A DNA stretch of 8,187 bases from Actinomycetota bacterium (lineage in GTDB: Bacteria; Actinomycetota; Actinomycetes; Nanopelagicales; Nanopelagicaceae): assembly GCA_947459935.1 (NCBI GenBank), contig CANHFN010000033.1, forward strand, positions 1 through 8,187, in the 5' to 3' direction. Both the position numbers and the translations under genes were made by a program. This document shows positions 1-7,362 of this stretch, piece by piece; within the stretch, counting starts at the first letter, position 1, and every line of letters starts with the position of its first letter. The notes beneath the pieces are model-generated. The model worked only from the letters and a program-made list of their open reading frames with translations, had not been told where the DNA came from and did no database searches.

Positions 1-42
1 ACAGTGCGCGTCGATCTCATCGAGACCGACGAAGCTCGATAA
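1..42 (+). CDS. khpA: C-terminal end of KH-domain RNA-binding protein KhpA (partial)
   Basis: Only the last 13 codons and a TAA stop are in the window, read in frame from base 1; they encode TVRVDLIETDEAR. This resembles the usual C-terminus of the small actinobacterial KH-domain protein (a V/I-R-V-D stretch followed by an acidic end with arginine). That gene normally sits between rpsP and rimM. KhpA binds RNA in the cytoplasm and has been linked to cell-size control and sRNA or ribosome functions in Gram-positive bacteria. The identification rests on a short tail plus position directly before rimM, with a 2-base gap, so it is probable rather than proven. Confidence 0.6.
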   Translation, partial: TVRVDLIETDEAR

Positions 43-44
43 CA

Positions 45-545
45 ATGCGCTTACTCGTGGGGCGAATTGGTCGCGCTCACGGAATTCTTGGTGAAGCGAC
101 GATAGAGGTTCGAACAGATGAACCTGATCGTCGCTTTGCCATTGGTGCATCCGTTCAAACAGATTCCAATGGTGAGTTAAAGATCATCTCTGGTCGAGTT
201 CATAACGGGATTTTATTGTTGGGCTTTGAAGGTATTTCTGACCGCAACGGAATTGAAAAACTGCGCAACACATTGCTCTATGCCGATGTAGATATCAATG
301 AACCTTATGAGGATGATGAGTATCACGTGATGCAGTTGATTGGCTGCGCTGCAGTGCTGGAATCTGGCGAGGTTTTTGGTGAGGTTACAGATGTAATAAA
401 TTTGCCAGGGCAAGATTTACTTGCGATTAAAACAACACAGGGTGAGCAGCTGATTCCCTTTGTGCATCAACTAGTTCCAACGGTTGATATTGCAAACAAG
501 AAAGTGGTTGTTATTCCGCCGACTATTACGGGGGAGATGGCATGA
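45..545 (+). CDS. rimM: Ribosome maturation factor RimM
   Basis: The 166-residue protein has the typical RimM length and two-part layout. The N-terminal RimM barrel (about 1-86) opens with VGRIGRAHGILGE, the family signature. A PRC-barrel domain (about 92-162) begins at DEYHVMQLIG, corresponding to the usual acidic-Y-Y-x-x-x-LIG motif, and contains G-E-V-x-D-V plus the LIPFV strand. RimM binds ribosomal protein S19 and helps mature the head of the 30S subunit in the cytoplasm. The ATG at 45 is chosen because the family motif begins within five residues and the preceding gene stops at 42. The Shine-Dalgarno sequence is weak (GAAG at 31-34). Its stop overlaps the trmD start by 4 bases, the usual rimM-trmD pairing. 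Confidence 0.96.
   Translation: MRLLVGRIGRAHGILGEATIEVRTDEPDRRFAIGASVQTDSNGELKIISGRVHNGILLLGFEGISDRNGIEKLRNTLLYADVDINEPYEDDEYHVMQLIGCAAVLESGEVFGEVTDVINLPGQDLLAIKTTQGEQLIPFVHQLVPTVDIANKKVVVIPPTITGEMA
531..536 (+). promoter_or_regulatory. Strong Shine-Dalgarno for trmD
   Basis: GGGGAG lies 5 bases before the trmD ATG at 542, inside the last codons of rimM. It is one of the few clear ribosome-binding sites in the operon and supports the chosen trmD start. Confidence 0.7.
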
Positions 546-1210
546 AAATTGATGCGGTAACAATCTTCCCTGACTACTTTGCACCACTACAACTTTCCTT
601 ACTAGGTAAAGCTCAAGAGCAAGGCTTGATTGAGGTAGGCATTCATGACTTACGTTCTTTTTCAACGGATAATCACAACACCGTTGATGACACTCCTTAT
701 GGCGGGGGCGCAGGAATGGTTATGTTGCCGGAGATCTGGGGCGCTGCATTAGATCCTTTAATGACACCAGAAACAGATCTCATAATCCTGACACCGGCTG
801 GAAAACGTTTTGATCAACCTATGGCTACAAAGTTTTCACACTCACAGCATTTAGTTTTTGCATGTGGTCGATATGAAGGTATCGATGATCGAGTGCGCCA
901 ACACTATGAATCAAAAAACTTCCGTGTTCATGAAGTATCAATCGGTGACTATGTTTTAGGTGGCGGGGAAGTCGCATCCCTTGTGATGATCGAAGCGATC
1001 ACTCGCTTGATCCCTGGTGTGCTTGGAAACCCAGATTCTTTGGCGGAGGAGTCACATAATGAAGAGGGGTACCTGGAGTATCCAAACTTCACGAAGCCTG
1101 CAACCTGGCGTGACCTTGAAGTTCCAGCAATTTTGCTCAGCGGTAATCATGGGGAAATAGCTAAATGGCGTGCAGCGCAAGCACAAGAGCGTGCCAAGAA
1201 GAATCTCTAG
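542..1210 (+). CDS. trmD: tRNA (guanine-N1)-methyltransferase TrmD
   Basis: TrmD transfers a methyl group from S-adenosylmethionine to N1 of G37 in tRNAs with G at position 36, preventing +1 frameshifting. The 222-residue protein is slightly shorter than typical 230-250 residue members but has every expected block. These are the N-terminal MKIDAVTIFP, the DTPYGGGAGMVM loop (50-61), CGRYEGIDDRV (108-118), and the SAM-binding trefoil-knot segment IGDYVLGGGE (134-143). ITRLIPGVLGN (153-163) follows, with Arg155, and PDSL at 164-167 contains Asp165, the equivalent of the catalytic Asp169 of Haemophilus TrmD. The C-terminal EYPNFTKP and WR motifs complete the fold. The start overlaps rimM by 4 bases. 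The gene that normally follows, rplS, is not here; an amidotransferase gene begins 21 bases downstream. Confidence 0.98.
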   Translation: MKIDAVTIFPDYFAPLQLSLLGKAQEQGLIEVGIHDLRSFSTDNHNTVDDTPYGGGAGMVMLPEIWGAALDPLMTPETDLIILTPAGKRFDQPMATKFSHSQHLVFACGRYEGIDDRVRQHYESKNFRVHEVSIGDYVLGGGEVASLVMIEAITRLIPGVLGNPDSLAEESHNEEGYLEYPNFTKPATWRDLEVPAILLSGNHGEIAKWRAAQAQERAKKNL

Positions 1211-1231
1211 GCTTGAAGTAGAGTTGCGACC

Positions 1232-1954
1232 ATGTGCAGATTACTAGCCTTTTCATCGTTGGAGCGTAAGAGTTTTTACGACGTCGTGGGAAATGATTTC
1301 GACAAATTTGTTGCGATGTCAGCAGAGCACAAAGACGGTTGGGGTTATGCCCATGATGGTGAAATTCTCAAAGATGTAAAGCCTGCACGCGAATCTGACT
1401 CACTAACTCGTGCCAGCTCTGAGGTTCTAACTGATGGTGCTCTTCTTCACTTGCGTCTTGCCTCTAAGGGAATAACAGTCAATATTGATAACAACCATCC
1501 CTTTACTCATGGCACAACAACTTTCATGCACAACGGCACCATCCGACCTGGAAATACCGCCGAGCAGTTCATTGCTGATAAATACAAGGGTTTTCTTCAA
1601 GGCACAACCGATAGTGAGCGATTCTTTTATGCGTTGCTCTCTCAAGTTGATGAGCATGGGCTGGTAGAAGGTGTGCGTTCGATTGTTAACAAGGTTCGCA
1701 ACATTGCTGACTACACCGCGCTCAATATTATGGTTCAAACACCAGACACCTTAATTGCTGTTTGTGAGTTTAATGATGCAAACAAATCTGAATGGAGCGC
1801 TGATGATCATTATGAACTTCGCTTTACAAAGCGCGGAAGTGACATGATTGTGGCTTCAACAGGCTGGGGAAATACTGATTGGAATCATTTAGATAACCAT
1901 CAAATGCTCGTGGTTGATCGTTCGACTTTAGAGTATTCAATTTCTTCTCTATGA
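1232..1954 (+). CDS. Stand-alone class II glutamine amidotransferase-like protein (YafJ/EgtC-type)
   Basis: The 240-residue protein begins Met-Cys, so after Met removal Cys2 would be the N-terminal nucleophile of an Ntn-type glutaminase. Other class II amidotransferase hallmarks follow: DGWGYA (35-40), HLRLAS (73-78, Arg74 in the glutamine-binding position), NNHPF (87-91), FMHNG (98-102, Asn101-Gly102 oxyanion hole) and GTTDSE (124-129, Asp127). The C-terminal part contains an S-T-G-W strand (209-212). There is no synthase domain, so it belongs with the GATase_4 group that includes YafJ and EgtC. It could hydrolyse glutamine or a gamma-glutamyl amide, but the substrate cannot be read from sequence. 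No other ergothioneine gene is nearby, so EgtC is not assigned. The ATG at 1232 is fixed by the need for Cys at position 2. Its stop overlaps miaB by 4 bases, implying cotranslation with a tRNA-modifying enzyme. Confidence 0.88.
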   Translation: MCRLLAFSSLERKSFYDVVGNDFDKFVAMSAEHKDGWGYAHDGEILKDVKPARESDSLTRASSEVLTDGALLHLRLASKGITVNIDNNHPFTHGTTTFMHNGTIRPGNTAEQFIADKYKGFLQGTTDSERFFYALLSQVDEHGLVEGVRSIVNKVRNIADYTALNIMVQTPDTLIAVCEFNDANKSEWSADDHYELRFTKRGSDMIVASTGWGNTDWNHLDNHQMLVVDRSTLEYSISSL

Positions 1955-3372
1955 CCCGCACCTACACAGTCGAAACCTACGGCTGCCAGATGAATGTTCA
2001 TGACTCTGAGAGAATTGCGGGGTTGTTGGATGAAGCTGGCTATATCCCGGTTGTTGAAGGGGAGCAAGCAGACATTGTTGTTTTTAATACCTGTGCGGTG
2101 CGAGAAAATGCTGACAACAAACTGTATGGAAACTTAAGTTTCCTAGCTCCAATCAAAAAATTGAACCCCAATATGCAGATCGCTGTTGGTGGTTGCCTTG
2201 CACAAAAGGATCAGGCGACAATTATCAAGAAAGCTCCATATGTTGATGTTGTCTTTGGCACTCACAATGTTGGCTCTTTGCCAGTATTGCTTGAGCGGGC
2301 ACGTATTGAGGAAGAGTCTCAGATCGAGATATTGGAAGCTCTAGAGCATTTCCCTTCAACTTTGCCAGCACGTCGCCTTTCTGCATTCTCATCATGGGTA
2401 TCTGTTTCTGTTGGATGCAATAACACTTGTACATTTTGTATTGTTCCTACACTTCGTGGAATTGAAAAGGATCGCACTGCTTCAGACATCTTGACCGAGG
2501 TGAAGACTTTGGCAGACCAAGGGGTTATTGAGGTAACTCTGCTTGGTCAAAACGTGAACGCATACGGTGTTGATTTTGGAGACCGTCACGCCTTTGCTAA
2601 TTTATTGCGCGAATGTGGACTGATTGAGGGTCTAGAGCGAGTCCGCTTTATGTCTCCTCATCCTCGAGATTTCACCGATGATGTGATTGATGCAATGGCA
2701 CAGACTCCCAATGTGATGCCGCATCTACATATGCCACTTCAGTCAGGATCAGACCGTGTTTTACAACAGATGCGACGTTCATATAGATCTGATCGCTACT
2801 TAGGAATTTTAGATCGAGTACGTAAGGCAATTCCACATGCTGCTATAACCACTGACATTATCGTTGGCTTCCCAGGTGAGACAGAGGAAGATTTCCAAGC
2901 GACCTTGGATCTTTGCACTACCGCGCGTTTTACAGCCGCATACACATATCAGTATTCAAAACGCCCAGGTACACCAGCTGCGACGATGCCAGATCAGATC
3001 GAAGCTGATGTAGTTGCTGATCGATATACACGTCTACACAATCACCAGCAGACTATTTCTTTGTCGGTCAATCAAGAATCTATCGGAACGAAGCATAAAA
3101 TTTTGGTCGGCGATTATGAAGGTCGCCGCGATGAAGCGCAGTCACGTTTAACAGGTCGCAGTGAAGATTTTCGATTGGTCCATTTTGACAATACATTTGT
3201 TGCACGTCCTGGCGATGAGGTCACGGTGAGAATTACCGATGCATCTGCTCACTATTTAATTGGAGACCCAATCTCGGTTCGACAGACACGAGGAGCAGAG
3301 GCTCATGCCGCACGAATTGCACAACCTGGACGCGCTAGAACAATACTGGGAATACCAACGGTCAAGCGATGA
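1951..3372 (+). CDS. miaB: tRNA-2-methylthio-N6-dimethylallyladenosine synthase MiaB
   Basis: MiaB is a radical-SAM enzyme that adds a methylthio group to C2 of i6A37 in tRNAs reading UNN codons, giving ms2i6A37. The 473-residue protein shows the full three-domain order. The N-terminal UPF0004 domain starts TYGCQMN and carries Cys12, Cys48 (FNTCAVRE) and Cys82 (GGCLAQ), ligands of the auxiliary 4Fe-4S cluster. The radical-SAM domain has CNNTCTFC, with Cys156, Cys160 and Cys163. [10 protein letters not shown] (198-207), MPLQSGSD (261-268) and [10 protein letters not shown] (302-311) follow. A C-terminal TRAM domain spans about 375-445. A tail of about 28 residues after TRAM is basic and alanine-rich. 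The ATG overlaps the amidotransferase stop and has no Shine-Dalgarno, so coupling is likely. Its product site is created by MiaA, the next gene, which it overlaps by 4 bases. Confidence 0.98.
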   Translation: MTRTYTVETYGCQMNVHDSERIAGLLDEAGYIPVVEGEQADIVVFNTCAVRENADNKLYGNLSFLAPIKKLNPNMQIAVGGCLAQKDQATIIKKAPYVDVVFGTHNVGSLPVLLERARIEEESQIEILEALEHFPSTLPARRLSAFSSWVSVSVGCNNTCTFCIVPTLRGIEKDRTASDILTEVKTLADQGVIEVTLLGQNVNAYGVDFGDRHAFANLLRECGLIEGLERVRFMSPHPRDFTDDVIDAMAQTPNVMPHLHMPLQSGSDRVLQQMRRSYRSDRYLGILDRVRKAIPHAAITTDIIVGFPGETEEDFQATLDLCTTARFTAAYTYQYSKRPGTPAATMPDQIEADVVADRYTRLHNHQQTISLSVNQESIGTKHKILVGDYEGRRDEAQSRLTGRSEDFRLVHFDNTFVARPGDEVTVRITDASAHYLIGDPISVRQTRGAEAHAARIAQPGRARTILGIPTVKR

Positions 3373-4265
3373 AATTGATTGTGATCGGTGGCGCTACAGC
3401 CACGGGCAAAAGTGATTTAGCGGTAGCCCTTGCTCAAGAAATAGATGCAGAAATCATTAATGCTGATTCAATGCAATTGTATAAAGGGATGGATATTGGA
3501 ACGGCAAAAATCACAATAGAGGAACGCAAGGGAATTGCCCATCATTTGATGGATCTCTTAGATGTCACCCAAGATGCCAATGTCGCTTGGTATCAAGAAA
3601 ATGCAAGAGCTGCCATTTCCGAAATTCATGCTCGAGGTAAAAATGTCATCATTGTTGGTGGGACAGGCCTCTATATAAAGGCAATTCTGGATGAGCTCAA
3701 TTTTCCAGATACAGATCCTGTAGTTCGCGCCGCATTGGAGTTGGAGTTTGCAACACAAGGAATTGGCCCACTTTTTGAAAGATTAGAGAAACTAGATCCA
3801 GCAGCTGCGCTTGCAATTGATAAAGCGAATTCTCGTCGTGTTATTCGCGCTCTTGAGGTAATAAAGATTACGGGTAAGCCCTTTACGGCAAACTTGCCAC
3901 GAGAAGAAAGTTCTCGCTACCCACATGCAAAGCAATTTGGTTTGGTAATGGACAGAGAGTTACTGTCTGAGCGAATTTCAAATCGTGTGGATCGAATGTG
4001 GGAACAAGGTCTAGTTGCTGAAGTGGAAAAATTGATGGTTGCAGGAATTACACAAGGCGTTACAGCCCAGCGGGCGTTGGGATACGCCCAAGTAATTGCT
4101 CAGATTGAAGGGAAGGTCACTGAAGAAGAAGCACAGGAAGAGACCAAACGGGCCACAAGGCAATATGCGAGACGACAAGAGACGTGGTTCTCCCGCGATG
4201 AGCGCATTACTTGGATCTCTCCTTCACAAATTGCACTCCAGCGCATACTTGAATCGATAAACTAA
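3369..4265 (+). CDS. miaA: tRNA dimethylallyltransferase MiaA
   Basis: MiaA transfers the dimethylallyl group of DMAPP to N6 of A37 in tRNAs, making i6A37, the substrate of MiaB. At 298 residues it has normal bacterial length. The P-loop lies at 8-15 (GATATGKS), followed by [17 protein letters not shown] (31-47) with catalytic Asp33 and the substrate-site Gln36. GGTGLYIKA (97-105) is the second conserved block. AQRALGYAQ (233-241) and [11 protein letters not shown] (264-274) mark the C-terminal tRNA- and DMAPP-binding parts. The P-loop has Ala9 where most MiaA proteins have Pro; I recall similar GAT-type loops in other actinobacterial MiaA, so this is a tolerated variant. The ATG overlaps the miaB stop by 4 bases. 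The only plausible regulation visible is coupling to miaB. Confidence 0.98.
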   Translation: MKLIVIGGATATGKSDLAVALAQEIDAEIINADSMQLYKGMDIGTAKITIEERKGIAHHLMDLLDVTQDANVAWYQENARAAISEIHARGKNVIIVGGTGLYIKAILDELNFPDTDPVVRAALELEFATQGIGPLFERLEKLDPAAALAIDKANSRRVIRALEVIKITGKPFTANLPREESSRYPHAKQFGLVMDRELLSERISNRVDRMWEQGLVAEVEKLMVAGITQGVTAQRALGYAQVIAQIEGKVTEEEAQEETKRATRQYARRQETWFSRDERITWISPSQIALQRILESIN

Positions 4266-4270
4266 CAACA

Positions 4271-5068
4271 ATGATTGCAACATACGGCCACGGTACTGAA
4301 AATGACTTCGTCCTTGTTTTTGATCCAAAGGATGAGAATTCGATAACTACTGCTCAAACGGCTGCAATATGTAATCGCGAAACTGGCATCGGCGCAGACG
4401 GATTAATCCGTATTATTAGGCGAGATGACAAATGGTTCATGGATTACAGAAACTCCGATGGATCACTTGCTGAAATGTGCGGCAACGGGATTCGCGTGAT
4501 GGCTAGATACCTCGTTGAAAGAGGACATCAGCCTGAAGGAATTTTTGCCATCAACACACGTGATGGAATCAAGCATCTGCGCGTTCCACTGACTGAAGAC
4601 ATTTCAGTCAACATGGGTCAAGTAACCGATGAAGGTGAAGCAATTACTGCAGCCACAAATGGGCGCATTTGGAATGGCTATAACATCAGTGTCGGTAATC
4701 CTCATGCTGTTGTGTTTGTCGATGACATGTCTGAAGTTGGAGCGCTAGATATTGCTCCAGTTGTGCGCCCCTTGGATTCATATCCAGAAGGTGTGAATGT
4801 TGAATTTGTGAAAGTTCTCGAAGGTAACACAATTGCAATGAGAGTGTTTGAACGTGGATCTGGTGAAACGCGCTCCTGTGGCACGGGCACCTGCGCCGTT
4901 GCACTTGCTGCAACTTTGTACACAAAGGGTAAGCTGCCAGCAACCTGGATTATCACGCCACCTGGCGGACGACTAGAAGTCTCAATCGATGGTCATTCAA
5001 ATGCCACACTTACTGGCCCTGCAGTGTTAATTCGGGATGTAGATATATCGAGGTTCTTGGTTGAGTAA
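4271..5068 (+). CDS. dapF: Diaminopimelate epimerase DapF
   Basis: DapF interconverts LL- and meso-diaminopimelate using two cysteines, supplying meso-DAP for lysine and peptidoglycan synthesis in the cytoplasm. The 265-residue protein shows both halves of the pseudo-symmetric fold. GHGTENDFV (6-14) and GIGADGLIRI (39-48) come first, then MCGNGIRV (69-76) with catalytic Cys70. VGNPHAV (141-147), ERGSGETRSCGTG (194-206) with catalytic Cys203, and TPPGGRLEV (229-237) complete it. The ATG at 4271 starts just before the first conserved block, 5 bases after miaA, with no recognisable Shine-Dalgarno. The miaA-dapF-hflX order is a known actinobacterial arrangement. Meso-DAP use fits an actinobacterial cell wall. 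Confidence 0.97.
   Translation: MIATYGHGTENDFVLVFDPKDENSITTAQTAAICNRETGIGADGLIRIIRRDDKWFMDYRNSDGSLAEMCGNGIRVMARYLVERGHQPEGIFAINTRDGIKHLRVPLTEDISVNMGQVTDEGEAITAATNGRIWNGYNISVGNPHAVVFVDDMSEVGALDIAPVVRPLDSYPEGVNVEFVKVLEGNTIAMRVFERGSGETRSCGTGTCAVALAATLYTKGKLPATWIITPPGGRLEVSIDGHSNATLTGPAVLIRDVDISRFLVE
5050..5053 (+). promoter_or_regulatory. Shine-Dalgarno supporting the TTG start of hflX
   Basis: GAGG sits 7 bases before the TTG at 5061, within the last codons of dapF. It supports the non-ATG start over internal alternatives such as the ATG near 5128, which lacks an upstream purine-rich site of similar quality. Confidence 0.45.
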
Positions 5069-6524
5069 GGATTTCGACGACGAATTCGAGTCATTGCTGC
5101 GCGAAAGCGCCCGAGTTGCTGCTGAATATGATGCCAGCGAAGAAGATGATCAAGGCGATCAATCTCAAGAATTAGAAGAGCGCCATGCGCTTCGTCGCGT
5201 TAAAGGTTTCTCAACCGAGCTGCAAGATATTTCTGAGGCTGAATATCGCCAATTACAACTAGAACGTGTGGTGTTAGTTGGTGTGTGGACTGAAGGAACG
5301 ATTAAAGATGCTGAAAATTCACTTGCAGAGCTCAAAGCTTTAGCAGAGACAGCTGGCTCTGAAGTTCTAGAAGGCCTGATACAGCGCCGAGATAAACCAG
5401 ATCCCGCAACATACATTGGTTCAGGAAAGGTCATTGAACTAAAACAAGTTGTGCAGTCCACAGGGGCTGACACTGTTGTTTGTGACGGCGAATTATCGCC
5501 ATCACAACTTCGACAACTAGAAGACAAGTTGAAGGTCAAGGTCGTTGATCGCACCGCTTTGATTTTAGATATTTTCGCCCAACACGCAAAAAGCAAAGAG
5601 GGTAAGGCGCAAGTTGAACTTGCCCAGATTGCATATTTATTGCCACGACTTCGTGGTTGGGGAGATTCACTTTCCCGACAGGTGGGTGGTCGTGCAGCCG
5701 GTGGTGCTGGTATTGGTGGACGTGGACCAGGTGAGACCAAGATTGAAACAGATAGACGCCGGATCCGCGACAAGATGGCAAAGCTTCGTCGAGAGATTGC
5801 GGAGATGAAAGTTTCTAGAGATACCAAGCGTCAAGAGCGCCGTCGCTTTAATATTCCCTCTGTTGCTATCGCCGGTTATACAAATGCTGGCAAATCCTCA
5901 TTACTCAACAAGTTAACAAATGCGGGTGTTCTAGTTGAGAACGCACTGTTTGCGACCTTGGATCCAACTGTGCGTAAATCTGAAACGGCTGATGGACGTG
6001 TCTACACTTTAAGTGACACGGTTGGCTTTGTTCGCCACCTTCCGCATCAATTGATTGATGCATTCAAATCAACGCTAGAAGAAGTATCGGAATCCGATTT
6101 AATTGTGCATGTAGTCGATGGTTCACACCCAGATCCATTTGAACAAATCCGCGCGGTCAGGTTAGTAATAGATGAGATCGGCGGCAAAGATATCCCCGAG
6201 ATTATTGCGATCAATAAAGTAGATATTGCTGACCCTGAAGTGATTATGGAGATACTGCGTAAAGAGCCAAATAGTTATGCCTTCTCGGTCCGCACAGGAT
6301 TTGGAATCGAAGGGCTACTCCATGCAATTGAGAGCTCCCTGCCTAGGCCCTCTGTAGAGATAGATGTTGTGATTCCATATGATCGAGGAGATCTCGTCCA
6401 TGCTATTCATGAAAGTGGAGAAATCTTTTCGGAGCAATATTTGCCTGAGGGAACTTCAATTCACGCCCGAGTTAATGGGGGATTGGCTCAAAGAATCGAG
6501 AAATCCCGCATAAGTGGGGAATAA
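5061..6524 (+). CDS. hflX: Ribosome-associated GTPase HflX
   Basis: HflX is a translational GTPase-family protein that binds the 50S subunit and can split or rescue stalled ribosomes. The 487-residue protein starts with an acidic, low-complexity region (about 1-45). The HflX N-terminal domain follows (about 68-200), including PDPATYIGSGK (113-123) and LLPRLRGWG (193-201). A glycine-rich linker GGRGPGETKIETDRRRI (219-235) and a charged helical segment lead to the G domain. This has G1 GYTNAGKS (272-279), G2 Thr303 in DPTVR, G3 DTVGF (319-323), G4 NKVD (385-388) and a G5-like SVRTG (409-413). A C-terminal domain ends the protein. I place the start at TTG 5061, overlapping dapF by 8 bases. The first few codons are less certain than the rest. 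It is the last gene of the compact operon; no clear terminator follows. Confidence 0.96.
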   Translation: MSKDFDDEFESLLRESARVAAEYDASEEDDQGDQSQELEERHALRRVKGFSTELQDISEAEYRQLQLERVVLVGVWTEGTIKDAENSLAELKALAETAGSEVLEGLIQRRDKPDPATYIGSGKVIELKQVVQSTGADTVVCDGELSPSQLRQLEDKLKVKVVDRTALILDIFAQHAKSKEGKAQVELAQIAYLLPRLRGWGDSLSRQVGGRAAGGAGIGGRGPGETKIETDRRRIRDKMAKLRREIAEMKVSRDTKRQERRRFNIPSVAIAGYTNAGKSSLLNKLTNAGVLVENALFATLDPTVRKSETADGRVYTLSDTVGFVRHLPHQLIDAFKSTLEEVSESDLIVHVVDGSHPDPFEQIRAVRLVIDEIGGKDIPEIIAINKVDIADPEVIMEILRKEPNSYAFSVRTGFGIEGLLHAIESSLPRPSVEIDVVIPYDRGDLVHAIHESGEIFSEQYLPEGTSIHARVNGGLAQRIEKSRISGE

Positions 6525-6540
6525 CACCGACACGCCGCGC

Positions 6541-6564
6541 GTTATAGCCTACATAACCCAGTTA
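6541..6564. repeat. Nested GTTA/TAAC inverted repeats upstream of the DUF4193 gene
   Basis: The gap between hflX and the next start holds GTTAT at 6541-6545 and its complement ATAAC at 6553-6557. GTTA at 6561-6564 also pairs with TAAC at 6554-6557 over a 3-base spacer. A TANNNT-like hexamer, TAGCCT at 6545-6550, lies within it and could be a -10 box, but no convincing -35 is visible. The arms are too short and AT-rich for a strong terminator and no T-run follows. A binding site or chance are both possible. Confidence 0.25.
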
Positions 6565-6607
6565 AATACGCCATGATGCGCCCGAAAGCAGTTACGTGCA
6601 CATATTG

Positions 6608-6619
6608 AAAGGCGGTGAG
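6608..6619 (+). promoter_or_regulatory. Ribosome-binding site deciding the DUF4193 start
   Basis: A purine-rich stretch contains AAAGG (6608-6612) and GGTGAG (6614-6619), the latter 4 bases before ATG 6624. A GTG at 6615 in the same frame lies inside this site, so it is unlikely to be the start. Confidence 0.6.
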
Positions 6620-6623
6620 AGCA

Positions 6624-6920
6624 ATGGCAACAGATTACGACACACCCAGAAAAACTGATGAGGAACTTCATGAGGAGTCTCTAGAAGAACTCAAGGCCAA
6701 GCGTGTTGATGCTCAATCCGGTCAGATCGATGTTGATGAAGCAGAGGCTGCTGAAAATCTTGAATTGCCTGGTGCAGATTTGTCAGGTGAAGAGCTAGCT
6801 GTCCGTGTTGTCCCTAAGCAAGTAGATGAGTTTACTTGCTCACGTTGCTTTTTGGTCCATCACATTACACAACTGTCAAAAGGCGAAGGCGCCAAAGCTG
6901 TATGTAAAGAGTGCAACTAA
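6624..6920 (+). CDS. DUF4193 zinc-ribbon protein
   Basis: This 98-residue cytoplasmic protein of unknown function belongs to the DUF4193 family, which is conserved across Actinobacteria (the Mycobacterium tuberculosis member is, to my recollection, Rv2699c). It begins MATDYDTPRKTDEE, as family members do. An acidic helical middle follows, with DVDEAEAAENLELPGADLSGEE-type wording. It ends in a zinc ribbon with Cys72-x2-Cys75 (FTCSRCFLVHH) and Cys94-x2-Cys97. The family opening and the ribosome-binding site favour ATG 6624; an in-frame GTG at 6615 would add three residues. The four cysteines probably hold one zinc ion, a fold that often contacts nucleic acid or RNA polymerase, but nothing here shows a partner. 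It is separated from hflX by about 100 bases, so it may have its own promoter. It converges with the DUF3093 gene, with only 10 bases between stops. Confidence 0.9.
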   Translation: MATDYDTPRKTDEELHEESLEELKAKRVDAQSGQIDVDEAEAAENLELPGADLSGEELAVRVVPKQVDEFTCSRCFLVHHITQLSKGEGAKAVCKECN

Positions 6921-6930
6921 TTCTTGAGAG

Positions 6931-7362
6931 CTAGTCTTCTAAAGCTTTAATTAATTCTGCTCCACGATTACTACTAATCAGCCAATAAGGTGTTTGATCT
7001 CGAGTGTCATTAATTGCAATCTTGACACCTTTAGATACCCAAAATCTGATCGCAAGGAAAGCTTGTGGGTCCGCATCGCGGGTTCTAGTGAGTCGGATTG
7101 CTTGAGCATCTAAATCAACGCACTGGCCAATAAAACTGAGATGAATATGTGCTTTGCCAACGCGAAGTTCTTTGTCAATAACTTCAATAGTCAATGCCGT
7201 AGCAATGTAGAGCCAAGCGATTGCAGCGGTGACTACGGCAAGAGCTATTAATCCAGCATTGTCTCCAAGGGCTGACCAGATGGAAATTACTAAAGTGAGC
7301 ATGAAGAAGTAAATGATGGCCAAGAGCCATAGTGGTGCACGTATCACTTCGCGGTAACGCAT
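6931..7362 (-). CDS. DUF3093 two-helix membrane protein
   Basis: The 143-residue protein matches the actinobacterial DUF3093 family, whose function is unknown. It opens MRYREVIRAPLW. Two hydrophobic segments (about 11-32 and 37-57) form a hairpin in the membrane. A soluble C-terminal domain of beta character (about 58-143) carries the family motif D-P-Q-A-F-L-A-I-R-F-W-V (98-109) and NDTRDQTPYWLISS (118-131). The loop between the helices is very short, so both ends probably face the same side. It is the only leftward gene here, convergent with DUF4193 and divergent from the thioesterase. The ATG at 7360-7362 has no Shine-Dalgarno; a TANNNT hexamer 7 bases upstream suggests a leaderless transcript. 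Conserved placement next to DUF4193 and dut supports the identification. Confidence 0.88.
   Translation of the reverse strand: MRYREVIRAPLWLLAIIYFFMLTLVISIWSALGDNAGLIALAVVTAAIAWLYIATALTIEVIDKELRVGKAHIHLSFIGQCVDLDAQAIRLTRTRDADPQAFLAIRFWVSKGVKIAINDTRDQTPYWLISSNRGAELIKALED

Noticed and set aside
1427..1738. Minus-strand frame of 103 codons and a plus-strand frame at 1485-1667 within the amidotransferase gene
   Set aside because: Both overlap conserved catalytic motifs of the amidotransferase in other frames and show no protein-like pattern.
1232..1954. Assignment of the amidotransferase as EgtC of ergothioneine synthesis
   Set aside because: No egtA, egtB, egtD or egtE neighbour is present, and the shared catalytic residues are common to the whole GATase_4 group.
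4686..4956. Two overlapping minus-strand frames opposite dapF
   Set aside because: Both are antisense to the conserved second half of DapF, lack any domain and have no ribosome-binding site.
5165..5827. Long minus-strand open frame of 220 codons opposite hflX
   Set aside because: It lies wholly antisense to conserved HflX domains, is rich in Ser/Arg from reversed codons, and matches no recognisable family; it is a shadow of hflX.
6615..6623. GTG at 6615 as the DUF4193 start
   Set aside because: It falls inside the ribosome-binding site, and family members begin at the MATDY sequence encoded from 6624.
6921..6965. Possible bidirectional terminator between DUF4193 and DUF3093
   Set aside because: Only short AT-rich palindromes (AAAGCTTT, TTAATTAA) are present; there is no GC-rich stem with a T-run.
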